DNA of 43,229 nucleotides, taken from positions 1 to 43,229 of the forward strand of contig JAHHTS010000011.1 in the NCBI GenBank assembly GCA_020024475.1. Reading direction: 5' to 3'. Positions 9,696 to 16,678 of the stretch are shown here, one piece after another. Below the pieces are notes generated by a model. It made no database searches. It was given only the letters and a program-made list of their open reading frames with translations, and was not told the DNA's origin. The position numbers were made by a program, and so were the translations under genes. The DNA is from Oscillospiraceae bacterium. GTDB taxonomy: Bacteria > Bacillota > Clostridia > Oscillospirales > Ruminococcaceae. Position 1 is the first letter of the stretch, and every line of letters starts with the position of its first letter.

Positions 9696-10244
9696 ATGAA
9701 ATTTTACTGGAAAAATGCTTTTGATGAATTGAAAAAAACAAGCTCCGTTACTGGAGCCGCTTTTTTGGCTGCGCTCAGTCCTGTTTTAGGAATTTTTACA
9801 ATAGTTGTGAATAAATTCTTACAAATAGGATTTACATCTTTAGTCCATGCTATGACTGGTTATTTGTATGGTCCTATAATGGCGTGTGTTGCTGGAGGTT
9901 TGGCAGATATAATAAAATATATTATAAGACCTACTGGCCCTTTTTTTCCTGGTTTTACATTAAACGAAATGCTTGTAGGATTTATTTATGGATTATTCTT
10001 CTATAAAAAGGATATTACTTTGCCTAAAGTAATAGGAGCAAGGCTTATTATTACAGTAGGAATAAATCTTGTTTTAACACCAATGTGGCTCGCAATTATG
10101 TATGGCAATGCATATAAATTTATGGTTCCGGTAAGAATTATTAAAAATCTTATTATGATTCCTATTGATGTTTTTCTACGGTATACTGTTCTTAAATTTT
10201 CAGAAAAAAATGTTAAAAGTAGATTAATTAAAAATATAAAATAA
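9696..10244 (+). CDS. folT: ECF transporter substrate-binding (S) component, folate type
   Basis: Membrane S component that binds a vitamin and docks on the shared EcfAAT energising module, which is not in this window. The 182-aa protein has about six hydrophobic segments and FolT-like landmarks: FFPGFTLNEMLVGFIYG and TPMWLAIMYG. Folate is therefore the best guess at substrate. ATG at 9696 has AAGGAG 9 nt upstream; an in-frame ATG at 9666 would overlap the previous gene and lacks a ribosome binding site. No folate (THF) riboswitch is visible. Confidence 0.85.
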   Translation: MKFYWKNAFDELKKTSSVTGAAFLAALSPVLGIFTIVVNKFLQIGFTSLVHAMTGYLYGPIMACVAGGLADIIKYIIRPTGPFFPGFTLNEMLVGFIYGLFFYKKDITLPKVIGARLIITVGINLVLTPMWLAIMYGNAYKFMVPVRIIKNLIMIPIDVFLRYTVLKFSEKNVKSRLIKNIK

Positions 10245-10298
10245 TAATCAATAGATTGTATTTGGATTTAATCGCATTTATTGACACATTATTATCAC

Positions 10299-10327
10299 TT
10301 GACAATATATTATATATAATGTAATAT
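10299..10327 (+). promoter_or_regulatory. probable promoter of smpB (and perhaps ssrA)
   Basis: TTGACA at 10299-10304, 17 nt, then TAATAT at 10322-10327. A second TTGACA lies at 10281-10286. It is the only good promoter-like sequence in the gap before smpB. Confidence 0.5.
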
Positions 10328-10363
10328 AAATTAGCTGAAGATTTTTAAGGAAGGCGGTGCAAT

Positions 10364-10816
10364 ATGGGACAGACAATAACAGTTAATCGCGTAGCGAGGC
10401 ATGAATATTTTGTTTTAGAAACATATGAAGCAGGTATCTCACTATACGGTACTGAAATTAAGTCTATTCGCAATGGTGCTGTTAATCTTAAAGAATCTTG
10501 GGCTGATATACAAAATGGCGAAGTTTTTGTTTATGGAATGCATATAAGTCCTTATGAAAAAGGAAATATCTTCAATAAGGATCCTTTTAGAGTGCGAAAA
10601 TTATTACTTCATAAAAAAGAAATAAATAAGATTATGGGTAAACTTAAACAAGATGGTTTAACACTTGTACCATTGTCACTTTATTTCAAGAAACAATATG
10701 TAAAGGTTGAGTTAGGTTTGTGTAGAGGTAAAAAGCTTTATGACAAACGAGAGACTATGGCAAAAAGAGATGCCAAGCGTGATATAGACCGTGCACTCAA
10801 AGAGAGAAATAGATAA
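10364..10816 (+). CDS. smpB: SsrA-binding protein
   Basis: RNA-binding partner of tmRNA in ribosome rescue. The 150-aa product has the SmpB beta-barrel signatures (ARHEYFVLETYEAGISL, GTEIKSIR, NLKESWA) and a basic C-terminal tail (KRDIDRALKERNR) that enters the empty mRNA channel. Ribosome binding site AAGGCGG precedes ATG. It lies 38 nt upstream of ssrA on the same strand, a common pairing that supports both calls. Confidence 0.98.
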   Translation: MGQTITVNRVARHEYFVLETYEAGISLYGTEIKSIRNGAVNLKESWADIQNGEVFVYGMHISPYEKGNIFNKDPFRVRKLLLHKKEINKIMGKLKQDGLTLVPLSLYFKKQYVKVELGLCRGKKLYDKRETMAKRDAKRDIDRALKERNR

Positions 10817-10854
10817 ACTAATTATTCGCTATGAAATATAGATAACCAATACAT

Positions 10855-11202
10855 GGGGACGTATTGGATTTCGACGGGGAGTTTGAAGCGAGAGCAGCGA
10901 GTAGTGGTGGAACCCCACTTTAAAAGTTCCAAAAAAATAAACGCTAATCATAACGAATTAGTAGCTGCTTAATTAAAAGCAGCCGTCTTGCCTAGTTTTC
11001 TATCGACCAGGATCAAGGCGTCATCTAGATAGAGCCCGTGAACAGGACAAAGCTTTGAGTTCTGTCACGCATTTATGAAGCTACTGATAGATCAGCTTGT
11101 TTATCAGCTTGAACTAAAGGGAATGTTATTGATAAACTACGCTCGTAGATACTGTTGTGAATTACTTTTCGGACACGGGTTCAACTCCCGTCGCCTCCAC
11201 CA
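10855..11202 (+). ncRNA. ssrA: transfer-messenger RNA (tmRNA)
   Basis: One-piece tmRNA of about 348 nt that frees stalled ribosomes and adds a degradation tag. The 5' end GGGGACG pairs with CGCCTCC (11192-11198), followed by A and an encoded CCA. The T arm is ACGGG-TTCAACT-CCCGT (11175-11191). The tag reading frame GCT...TAA at 10943-10972 encodes ANHNELVAA. The acceptor stem keeps the G3-U pair for AlaRS. The fifth pair is an A(10859)-C(11194) mismatch. The last 24 bases lie inside the prophage attachment core, so the 3' terminus was probably exchanged with phage DNA on integration. Confidence 0.97.
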
Positions 11203-11204
11203 AT
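11179..11204 (+). repeat. attL core of the prophage
   Basis: 26-bp sequence at the tmRNA 3' end, from the T loop through CCA plus AT. It recurs at 42341-42366 with a single difference (C at 11194, T at 42356). The tmRNA 3' end is a classic tyrosine-integrase target, and an integrase gene begins about 100 bp inside. Confidence 0.92.
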
Positions 11205-11207
11205 AAG

Positions 11208-11256
11208 AAAACCTTGTAAATCCGCTAAAATAAAGGGTTTACAAGGTTTTTACTTT
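11208..11256. terminator. bidirectional terminator between ssrA and the integrase gene
   Basis: A 13-bp perfect stem (11208-11220 with 11238-11250, extendable by three pairs) is followed by a T-rich run on both strands. It would end tmRNA transcription rightwards and integrase transcription leftwards. It lies inside the prophage, so it was brought by the phage. Confidence 0.8.
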
Positions 11257-11273
11257 TACTATTTTATTGTAAA

Positions 11274-11295
11274 TAACCCACTTTATAACCCACTT
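11274..11295 (+). repeat. left pair of TAACCCACTT repeats (candidate integrase arm sites)
   Basis: Two copies of TAACCCACTT at 11274 and 11286, a 12-bp period. The same pair with the same period and orientation occurs at 42208-42229 near the right end. Paired short direct repeats on both sides of an att core are typical of arm-type integrase binding sites. Confidence 0.6.
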
Positions 11296-11304
11296 TGATT
11301 TTAG

Positions 11305-12408
11305 TTAACCAATTTTAGTGTTTTTTAGGGTTAAAAGTGATGTGAAAATATCGTTTAATTGTTTATTAGTTTGTTCTGAGTCACCATCAATAATATGGCC
11401 ATACACACCAAAAGTATCCATGGTTTTTGAGTGGCCAACAATAGGTTTTACAAGTCCTTCAGGAAGCTGCTTTGCAATTGATACAAATGTATGTCGCATT
11501 TCATATAGTGATATATACATTATGTCATTTGATTCGCAGAACTTTTGCCAGCGGTGTCTATATGTGCTTTGACTTTGAATGTTGAAAATATATTCTGCAT
11601 CAGGATATAGATCTAACTGACTTTGTAAGACTTCATAGGCTAAAGGTGTTAAATCAATCTTACGAACAGCATTTTGATTTTTACCGGTAGTGATTTCACC
11701 ATGAATGTTAATTGCTCGTTGAACGTATATAGATATTCCGTGAATATCTTCAGGTTTCAATCCGATAAGTTCTCCAGGGCGAAGACCGGTGAGTATAGCA
11801 AAACGATAGGCGTATATATAATCGTCAAACACTTCTTTGTTACGATATGTTACAGTATCGTTAGCAAAGAGCTTAATCAAATCCTTTGGTTGAAGAACCC
11901 TTTTAGTTTTTGTTTTTGCACCGGCTGGAATTGTTAAGTCATCATAGAATAAAGAAATTATCTTTTTTCGTCTAAGGAATTTTGCAAAACTAACGATTGT
12001 GCTTTTAAGTTCAGACAATGTCTTTTTGCTTAGAGGCTCTTTGCCAGGTCTGTTATATGCTTTGTTAATTATATCTTGTAGATCTTGCTCTGTAATATTG
12101 GTGGCTTTTTTAGTACCTATTACAGGTATAATAAAACTATCTACAAGATATTTTTCTTTTTTATAGTTAGATAGGGAAGAACGTAGTTCAATACCTTCCA
12201 GAAATTCATTTAAAAGTACTGATGTTCTAACGCTGGTAGGTAATATGTTATTATCAAGCCATGCGTCAGCCTTAGCATTTGCTTCACGCTGACCGGTGCG
12301 GCCAGGCTTAGATGAATAGAATGCCTTTCGAATACCATCTTTTTGAACTTTGATTTGCCAGCGTTGATGTTTTTCCATCCACACAGCGGTATTTGTTCTT
12401 TTTGACAT
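11305..12408 (-). CDS. int: prophage tyrosine integrase
   Basis: Site-specific recombinase for integration into and excision from ssrA. The 367-aa protein has an N-terminal arm-binding region (about 1-60), a SAM-like core-binding domain (65-150) and a catalytic domain with R210 (TGLRPGEL), R305 (YEMRH), H326 (VGH) and nucleophile Y336 (VYGH). The usual His three positions before the second Arg is Tyr302. It is transcribed leftwards towards attL, the standard position. Ribosome binding site GAAGGAG precedes ATG. No excisionase gene is evident beside it. Confidence 0.95.
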   Translation of the reverse strand: MSKRTNTAVWMEKHQRWQIKVQKDGIRKAFYSSKPGRTGQREANAKADAWLDNNILPTSVRTSVLLNEFLEGIELRSSLSNYKKEKYLVDSFIIPVIGTKKATNITEQDLQDIINKAYNRPGKEPLSKKTLSELKSTIVSFAKFLRRKKIISLFYDDLTIPAGAKTKTKRVLQPKDLIKLFANDTVTYRNKEVFDDYIYAYRFAILTGLRPGELIGLKPEDIHGISIYVQRAINIHGEITTGKNQNAVRKIDLTPLAYEVLQSQLDLYPDAEYIFNIQSQSTYRHRWQKFCESNDIMYISLYEMRHTFVSIAKQLPEGLVKPIVGHSKTMDTFGVYGHIIDGDSEQTNKQLNDIFTSLLTLKNTKIG

Positions 12409-12432
12409 TTATATCGCTCCTTCAATTTTAAC

Positions 12433-12462
12433 TTGAACAAGCCTATTGAAAAATGGTATAAT
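12433..12462 (+). promoter_or_regulatory. strong rightward promoter divergent from int
   Basis: TTGAAC at 12433-12438, 18 nt, TATAAT at 12457-12462 with an extended -10 (TGG before TATAAT). There is no rightward gene here, only the hairpins and terminator that end near 12552. Confidence 0.6.
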
Positions 12463-12468
12463 TACTTT

Positions 12469-12552
12469 TGCTTGGAAGTATTATTCATTTTTGAATAAGC
12501 TTTCTATATTAAGCCTCTTGGTGTTGGTAGCACCGAGGGGCTTTTTTATTTT
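12469..12552 (+). ncRNA. candidate small RNA divergent from the integrase gene
   Basis: About 80 nt lie between the rightward promoter and a strong rightward terminator. The segment contains a small hairpin (TTATTCA/TGAATAA, 12481-12498) and then the 11-bp terminator stem. It has no open reading frame of note, and the flanking genes all run leftwards. The size and layout fit a phage small RNA; this is inferred from sequence only. Confidence 0.5.
12511..12552 (+). terminator. rightward intrinsic terminator
   Basis: Stem GCCTCTTGGTG with CACCGAGGGGC (G-U pairs allowed) around a short loop, followed by T6. The run of T is on the + strand only, although both neighbouring genes are on the - strand. 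Confidence 0.8.
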
Positions 12553-12564
12553 AGAAATTATAAA

Positions 12565-13257
12565 TTAGTAACATTTTTTACATGGAGTATATCCGAGTTG
12601 CTGCGCTCTTTCAATAGTAATTTTTCCAGGATTTTTCATATTGCTGCAATTAGGATTTGAATGATATTTTTTACTAGATTTTGGTATATAAACATATTGT
12701 GCTTGAGGAGTGTTGTTATCAGTAACTGGAGGTGCAGGAGTTGGTACAGGAGTAGGAATAGGAGTAGGTGTAGGTGTAGGTGCCGCACTAGGTGCTAATT
12801 TTTCTGATGAAACCGATGATATCTCTGCAGATTCAGAAGATATAGAGTTAGAACTTTCACTTGCTGAATTTACATAATTCGAAGTGGAATTAGAATTTGT
12901 GATTGTAGCAATGGCTTCGTTGATAGAGCTTGAAGAAGATATAGTTGATTTTGAAAAGTCGTCGCTGTTAGAAGAAGTTTCGGTATTAGTTTCAAATCCA
13001 GCTAATATAAAAAGAACAATTATAAAGCTAGCAAAATATTTTATAAGTTTTAAATGCTTAGCTTTTTGAGCATTGTAAAAATCGGTATTTTCGGTTAAAA
13101 TCGGATCTCTTTTTTTCTTTATTGCATTAACTATAACTTCTGGTATAAAGACAAAAAGGCTAATCATAAGTCCAAAGGTTATACTTGTTAATATATTTAT
13201 AGCCGAAAATTTGCTACTTGTAGTAAGAACTAATAAAGCAAATACTGATGAAATCAA
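12565..13257 (-). CDS. C-terminal part of a split membrane protein with Cys-rich end domain
   Basis: 230 aa as read, but it is probably the 3' part of one gene with the DUF4236 fragment just upstream, separated by a frameshift. Three hydrophobic segments (about 1-45 and 70-90) come first, then a Ser-rich stretch, a (PT)n/(PV)n proline linker (about 165-180) and a C-terminal domain with KYHSNPNCSNM and GYTPCKKCY. That C-terminal Cys/His pattern resembles a small putative metal-binding module found at the end of secreted or membrane Firmicutes proteins. Function unknown; its place in the lysogeny block suggests expression in the lysogen. The apparent start (TTG at 13257) is inside a membrane segment, as expected for a fragment. 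Confidence 0.6.
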   Translation of the reverse strand: MISSVFALLVLTTSSKFSAINILTSITFGLMISLFVFIPEVIVNAIKKKRDPILTENTDFYNAQKAKHLKLIKYFASFIIVLFILAGFETNTETSSNSDDFSKSTISSSSSINEAIATITNSNSTSNYVNSASESSNSISSESAEISSVSSEKLAPSAAPTPTPTPIPTPVPTPAPPVTDNNTPQAQYVYIPKSSKKYHSNPNCSNMKNPGKITIERAQQLGYTPCKKCY

Positions 13258-13304
13258 AAATGTGATAGTAGAAATTTTGTGATTGTAAAAATTAGCTTGA
13301 TTAT

Positions 13305-13601
13305 TTATTTCAGTTGTAGCTTTTTCATTGATAATCTCGAGTTCTGGATTTTTAGTTTCAACAGCTGAACATACAGTATTATCACTTTTATGTTTTGAAT
13401 GTTTTCTTTTATGTCCGATTGAATCTGTTTTTTGATAATAAAGGCCTGTCCCAGGTACACCAACAGATGTTGTAGTTTTTCCTTTACTATTAACTGTGAA
13501 ATGAGCTCCTTTTCCATCGAATGTAAGACCAGTAGATTTTTGTTTAAATTTAATTTAACACCAGGAGCTATTTTAAAACTTTTTCTGAATTTGAATCCCA
13601 T
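13305..13601 (-). pseudogene. N-terminal DUF4236 part of the same split gene (frameshifted)
   Basis: Starts MGFKFRKSFKIAPGVKLNLN, the hallmark of DUF4236, then loses family similarity at a run of five A (plus-strand T5 at 13537-13541). One extra A would restore the family sequence (STGLTFDGKGAHFTV, SVGVPGTGLYY) and stay open straight into the 12565-13257 frame, giving one protein of about 345 aa. ATG at 13601 has GAAAGGATG upstream. The frameshift may be a mutation, a sequencing error or, less likely, programmed. Confidence 0.75.
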
Positions 13602-13630
13602 AATAAAACATCCTTTCGTTTGCTAATAAA

Positions 13631-14143
13631 TTAGTTTCTTATATAGTTAGTGCAGTGTAAGCTTAAATCAAATTTTGTGTATTCGTCAGAAATTTTAGAA
13701 ACATCATATGCGATTTCACAGTTGTTTATTAAATATGGAGTATAGTCCGTATATTCATTTGTTTGTATGTCATTCCAGATTGTATTGAGCTTTTCATCAT
13801 CAAGAGAACTATCAAAAACTTTTAAAAAATCTTTAAATATAGTACATATTGTTTCGGAATCATTGTCTTGATTTTCTTCACTTATATCAATAAATGTACC
13901 GTTACTATTCGAATACATTAAAATGTAGACACCATGTGCTGATATTGTACTGCTGGAATCATAAGCACCTTCAGATACCATATCAGTCGTGAAAGGGAGT
14001 TCAGCGATTTCATTGTACTCAGTAATAAGAGAATTTATAGTATTATTTTTATGGTATAAATTATCTTCTTCAGCACTATTGCCACACGAACAAAAAATAA
14101 AAATCAAGAAAATAGATAAAAAAATACATTTAATTTTTTTCAT
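13631..14143 (-). CDS. putative prophage lipoprotein
   Basis: 170 aa with a signal peptide (MKKIKC then a hydrophobic stretch) and lipobox-like FCSC, so it is probably lipid-anchored outside the membrane. The mature part is acidic and hydrophilic and matches no family I know. It lies in the leftward lysogeny operon between the repressor and the DUF4236 gene, so it is likely made in the lysogen. Lipoproteins in this position in other Firmicutes prophages can block superinfection, but nothing in the sequence proves it. Confidence 0.75.
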   Translation of the reverse strand: MKKIKCIFLSIFLIFIFCSCGNSAEEDNLYHKNNTINSLITEYNEIAELPFTTDMVSEGAYDSSSTISAHGVYILMYSNSNGTFIDISEENQDNDSETICTIFKDFLKVFDSSLDDEKLNTIWNDIQTNEYTDYTPYLINNCEIAYDVSKISDEYTKFDLSLHCTNYIRN

Positions 14144-14173
14144 AATTAAACTCCTTTAAGATTATTTTCTATT

Positions 14174-14800
14174 TCAAAAAATTCTAGTATATCCAACGGC
14201 AAGGCCAAGGATTTTTATATTATTCATTTCTTCACCAGTATATATAATTGGAGGGAAGGATAGATTCTCTGGTGTTAATATAATACGCTCGCCGTCCATG
14301 TAAACTCTTTTCAGCGTGGATTCATTATCAATGAGAACTGCTGCGATTTGTCCGTTCTCAACCATTGGCTGTTGTCGTATAAGAACGATATCGCCGTCAA
14401 GAAACTTAGGATTCATACTATCGCCTTTACATTTAAGTGCAAAATCAGCATGCACATTGATTTCTATTTGAGTATATCCATCGTGATTTTCTTCTGCGAG
14501 AATTGGGCTACCACAAGCAATTGTGCCAATTATAGGGATTTGTTTAAAGTTATCGAATTTAATAATTCCAGGAATAGAGTCCATGTCTATGACATGGCTT
14601 TTTTTATTGTCTTCTTTTCCGAGAAGATAATCAACTGAAACATTAAAATAATCAGCAATTTTTTGTAAATTTTCGCCTGAAGGGATACTTCCGTTTTTCC
14701 ACTTAGCCACAGCGGTTCTGGCAACTCCAATTTCTATACAAGCTTTATTTGATGAAACACCTTTTTCTGAACAAAGTTTAAGAAAATTATCAATAAACAC
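14174..14800 (-). CDS. CI/LexA-like prophage repressor (HTH + S24 peptidase)
   Basis: 208 aa. Residues 1-62 are an XRE helix-turn-helix (SNKACIEIGVARTAVAKWKNG). Residues 85-208 are an S24 peptidase domain with Ser128 (KGDSMNP) and Lys164 (STLKRVY) as catalytic dyad and Cys96-Gly97 as the likely self-cleavage site. Proteins of this kind bind paired operators, hold the lytic promoter off and cleave themselves when RecA is activated, so this prophage is probably SOS-inducible. It is divergently oriented to the Cro-like gene, with the operators between. Confidence 0.93.
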   Translation of the reverse strand: MFIDNFLKLCSEKGVSSNKACIEIGVARTAVAKWKNGSIPSGENLQKIADYFNVSVDYLLGKEDNKKSHVIDMDSIPGIIKFDNFKQIPIIGTIACGSPILAEENHDGYTQIEINVHADFALKCKGDSMNPKFLDGDIVLIRQQPMVENGQIAAVLIDNESTLKRVYMDGERIILTPENLSFPPIIYTGEEMNNIKILGLAVGYTRIF

Positions 14801-14818
14801 AATAACACCTCTAAAATT

Positions 14819-14912
14819 TTGGTAAATTCATACAAAGATTACCAAAGTTATCAAAAATAGATTGACAAGCAACTTTAGTTATCGTATTATAGTGATAGTT
14901 GATAACTAAAGT
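14819..14912. promoter_or_regulatory. genetic-switch operators and divergent promoters
   Basis: Rightward promoter: TTGACA 14862-14867, 17 nt, TATTAT 14885-14890. Leftward promoter in the same place: -10 TATAAT (reverse strand, 14886-14891) with a weak TTTACT -35 at 14910-14915. A perfect 12-bp inverted repeat, ACTTTAGTTATC at 14872-14883 and GATAACTAAAGT at 14901-14912, brackets both -10 boxes. Related half-sites (AAAGTTATC at 14845) and a TTGGTAA/TTACCAA pair (14819-14825 and 14839-14845) lie nearer the repressor gene. Confidence 0.75.
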
Positions 14913-14970
14913 AAACATAAATCTTAATATAAATTAATTAACACTAATATAATATCATTTATGTTTACTT
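14909..14970. repeat. 14-bp perfect inverted repeat in the switch region
   Basis: AAGTAAACATAAAT at 14909-14922 and its exact complement at 14957-14970, 34 nt apart. A related word, GTCAACATAAAA, follows at 14973. It lies downstream of the rightward promoter and upstream of the Cro-like gene, so it is a candidate site for a second regulator or a leader-RNA stem. Confidence 0.55.
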
Positions 14971-15008
14971 AGGTCAACATAAAATAGCGGAAAGGAGTTG
15001 ACTTTTGT

Positions 15009-15203
15009 ATGCCTGCACAATGGACAGGAGAGTTAATTGGCAGAATGCACTTAGCTAATATTACAAGAAAACAACTTGCAGAACAGTTAAATCTTCACCC
15101 TAAATATGTGATTGCAATTTTGAATGGAGATAAAAGTCCTAAAGATGCAGAAGAAAAGTTCAATAATGCATTAGAAGAACTTATCAGAGAAAAACAGCGG
15201 TAA
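15009..15203 (+). CDS. Cro-like XRE-family HTH protein
   Basis: 64 aa, nearly all one helix-turn-helix fold: ITRKQLAEQLNLHPKYVIAILNG. It is the first rightward gene after the switch, with ribosome binding site AAAGGAG, exactly where Cro-type antirepressors lie. It probably competes with the S24 repressor for operators. The rightward promoter at 14862-14890 would drive it. Confidence 0.8.
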   Translation: MPAQWTGELIGRMHLANITRKQLAEQLNLHPKYVIAILNGDKSPKDAEEKFNNALEELIREKQR

Positions 15204-15204
15204 A

Positions 15205-15229
15205 AATAAAAGCCTGTCAAAAGACAGGC
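15205..15229 (-). terminator. leftward-facing hairpin with U-tract
   Basis: GCCTGTC-AAAA-GACAGGC (15212-15229). Only on the reverse strand is it followed by a T-rich run (TTTTATTTTT), so it looks like a terminator for leftward transcription although the nearby genes run rightwards. Confidence 0.45.
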
Positions 15230-15259
15230 AGATACAAATTTACTTAAACAAGGATAAAA

Positions 15260-15391
15260 ATGAAAAGAATAGATTTTGAAGAAATAGCAGACAGGCTGTT
15301 TCCAATTGGTATTATCTTTGGTTTTAGTGCAATTGTAATTAGCAATTTGGTACTAATTGTATTGCTATTGAGATTATTGACATTATTATAG
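15260..15391 (+). CDS. small membrane protein (43 aa)
   Basis: Starts MKRIDFEEIADRLFPIG and then has one long hydrophobic stretch to the end. A weak ribosome binding site (AAGGA) precedes the ATG. It resembles no family I know. It is one of several tiny membrane proteins scattered through this early operon. Confidence 0.55.
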   Translation: MKRIDFEEIADRLFPIGIIFGFSAIVISNLVLIVLLLRLLTLL

Positions 15392-15416
15392 AAAACCTGT
15401 TGAAGGAGTATATACA

Positions 15417-15512
15417 ATGGGAGACTTTAATATCGAATGGTTTATATACTATCTACTTGGAGTATTGGTTACTGCGACTTCAACTATAGTTTTAATATCT
15501 TTAATAAGATAA
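15417..15512 (+). CDS. small membrane protein (31 aa)
   Basis: MGDFNIEWFIYYLLGVLV and a further hydrophobic tail ending in R. GAAGGAG lies 8 nt before ATG, a better translation signal than many larger genes here have. A single transmembrane helix is predicted by eye; function unknown. Confidence 0.55.
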   Translation: MGDFNIEWFIYYLLGVLVTATSTIVLISLIR

Positions 15513-15569
15513 AAAATACTATTTCTGTAATAACAGTTGAAAAACATTAAATGAAAGGAGCTTTTAACT

Positions 15570-15821
15570 ATGGCAAAACCATTTTATAAACTTAGATTTG
15601 CTTTAGGCGAGGCAGATATCAATCAAATGTATCTATCAAAAATGTTAGATCGAAGTACTGGATATATCAGCGCAAGGATGACAGGTAAAGAAAGTTGGAC
15701 AATTGAGGATGCATATAAAATTCTCAAAATTCTTGGTGAGCCTGTTGAAAGCCTTACCGAGTATTTTCCGCCAAAAGAAAAAGAGCAGAAGACTATCAAA
15801 ATGAATAGAAAGATTGGTTAA
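15570..15821 (+). CDS. small HTH-type prophage protein
   Basis: 83 aa. The segment INQMYLSKMLDRSTGYISARMTGKESWTI is arranged like the helix-turn-helix of phage regulatory proteins (XRE/DUF739-like), followed by a lysine-rich tail. AAAGGAG precedes ATG. It may be a second early regulator beside the Cro-like protein. The next 340 bp hold no gene but much secondary structure. Confidence 0.7.
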   Translation: MAKPFYKLRFALGEADINQMYLSKMLDRSTGYISARMTGKESWTIEDAYKILKILGEPVESLTEYFPPKEKEQKTIKMNRKIG

Positions 15822-15852
15822 TTGGACAAATATCAAATTCATCAATATAAAG

Positions 15853-16140
15853 CAAGGAGCTTGCTCCTTGAAAGGCGACAGAGTTTTTTAGATAGCTCAC
15901 TATTAAATACTGTATTTCATGATTTTTTCTCTGTCGTCTTTCAAAGAGTAAGAAAGGACAAGTTATTGATTGTTGTTTTCTGTCTGTCTGCGTAAATAGT
16001 CTGATAAAAACCAGGTGGAGAACGGCTGCCATCTCATAGAAAGTGCAGTAATTATGTACTCTTTCTTGCTTTTGATTTTTGAATATAGTGTGTGGCGATG
16101 CATGTACGCTACACGATCAACGCAGGCAGACAGAAGATAG
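15853..16140. ncRNA. candidate structured RNA/DNA element A
   Basis: A gene-free stretch (15822-16163) packed with inverted repeats. They are: a 7-bp hairpin (15853-15870, loop CTTG); a 16-bp stem 15868-15883 with 15929-15944 (one G-U); a 16-bp stem 15978-15993 with 16120-16135 (one G-U); and inside the last, 6-bp stems at 16013/16029 and 16038/16061 plus an 8-bp hairpin GTGTGGCG/CGCTACAC (16090-16114). Both differences are G-U pairs in the + strand RNA. No terminator or open frame is seen. It shares motifs with element B downstream. Confidence 0.5.
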
Positions 16141-16163
16141 CAATTGAGTAAAGGAGAAACAAA

Positions 16164-16355
16164 ATGAAGAAGTATAAAGATTTTATTTTTATAGCTATTA
16201 TAGCAGCAGTTCGGACACCTTATGCGTACAAGCTCGCTTATATAGAAAGAGGCTATCGAGCAATTGGTGGAGAGGTTTGTGTGCCGATTTTAATAATTTT
16301 GTTGTGGTATATATACCGTGAACTTAAAAACATCATAAAGGAGACAAAAGCATGA
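16164..16355 (+). CDS. small membrane protein (63 aa)
   Basis: Two hydrophobic segments (about residues 6-20 and 38-52) flank a basic loop, and the C-terminus is charged. AAAGGAG lies 9 nt before ATG. Its stop overlaps the next start by 4 nt (ATGA), so the two are translationally coupled. Function unknown. Confidence 0.65.
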   Translation: MKKYKDFIFIAIIAAVRTPYAYKLAYIERGYRAIGGEVCVPILIILLWYIYRELKNIIKETKA

Positions 16356-16672
16356 ATAGTTTGACAATTGTTAGAGTGCCAGCAAATGATATGGCAGAAG
16401 TTAAAAACATAGATAATAGCCTTAAATCCCTGCAAGAACTTGTGGGCGGTAACATTGAAATAACAAGTTTTGATGAAGGGGTTCTGCTTGTTTGTAATGA
16501 AGAAGGAAGAATACATAACTTACCAATAAATGAAAATTATCCATATATACGAGGAGATTTTTTATTGATTAGTGATGAGATAGGGGAAGATGGAGAAATG
16601 ATTGGATTATCTGATTCTGTCGCAAAGGTACTTCAAGAAAAAATAAATAATGGCGAATATGCAAATATCTGA
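16352..16672 (+). CDS. DUF3846-family protein
   Basis: 106 aa with the DUF3846 pattern: LQELVGGNIEITSF, then LLVCNEEGRIHNLPINE and a GDFLLIS strand. The family is common in Firmicutes phages and mobile elements and is of unknown function. It overlaps the preceding membrane-protein gene by 4 nt and is followed by structured element B. Confidence 0.8.
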   Translation: MNSLTIVRVPANDMAEVKNIDNSLKSLQELVGGNIEITSFDEGVLLVCNEEGRIHNLPINENYPYIRGDFLLISDEIGEDGEMIGLSDSVAKVLQEKINNGEYANI

Positions 16673-16678
16673 AGATAA

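Noticed and set aside
12716..12790. Short tandem repeats that might be a repeat array
   Set aside because: They encode the Pro-Thr/Pro-Val linker of a membrane protein; periodicity follows codons.
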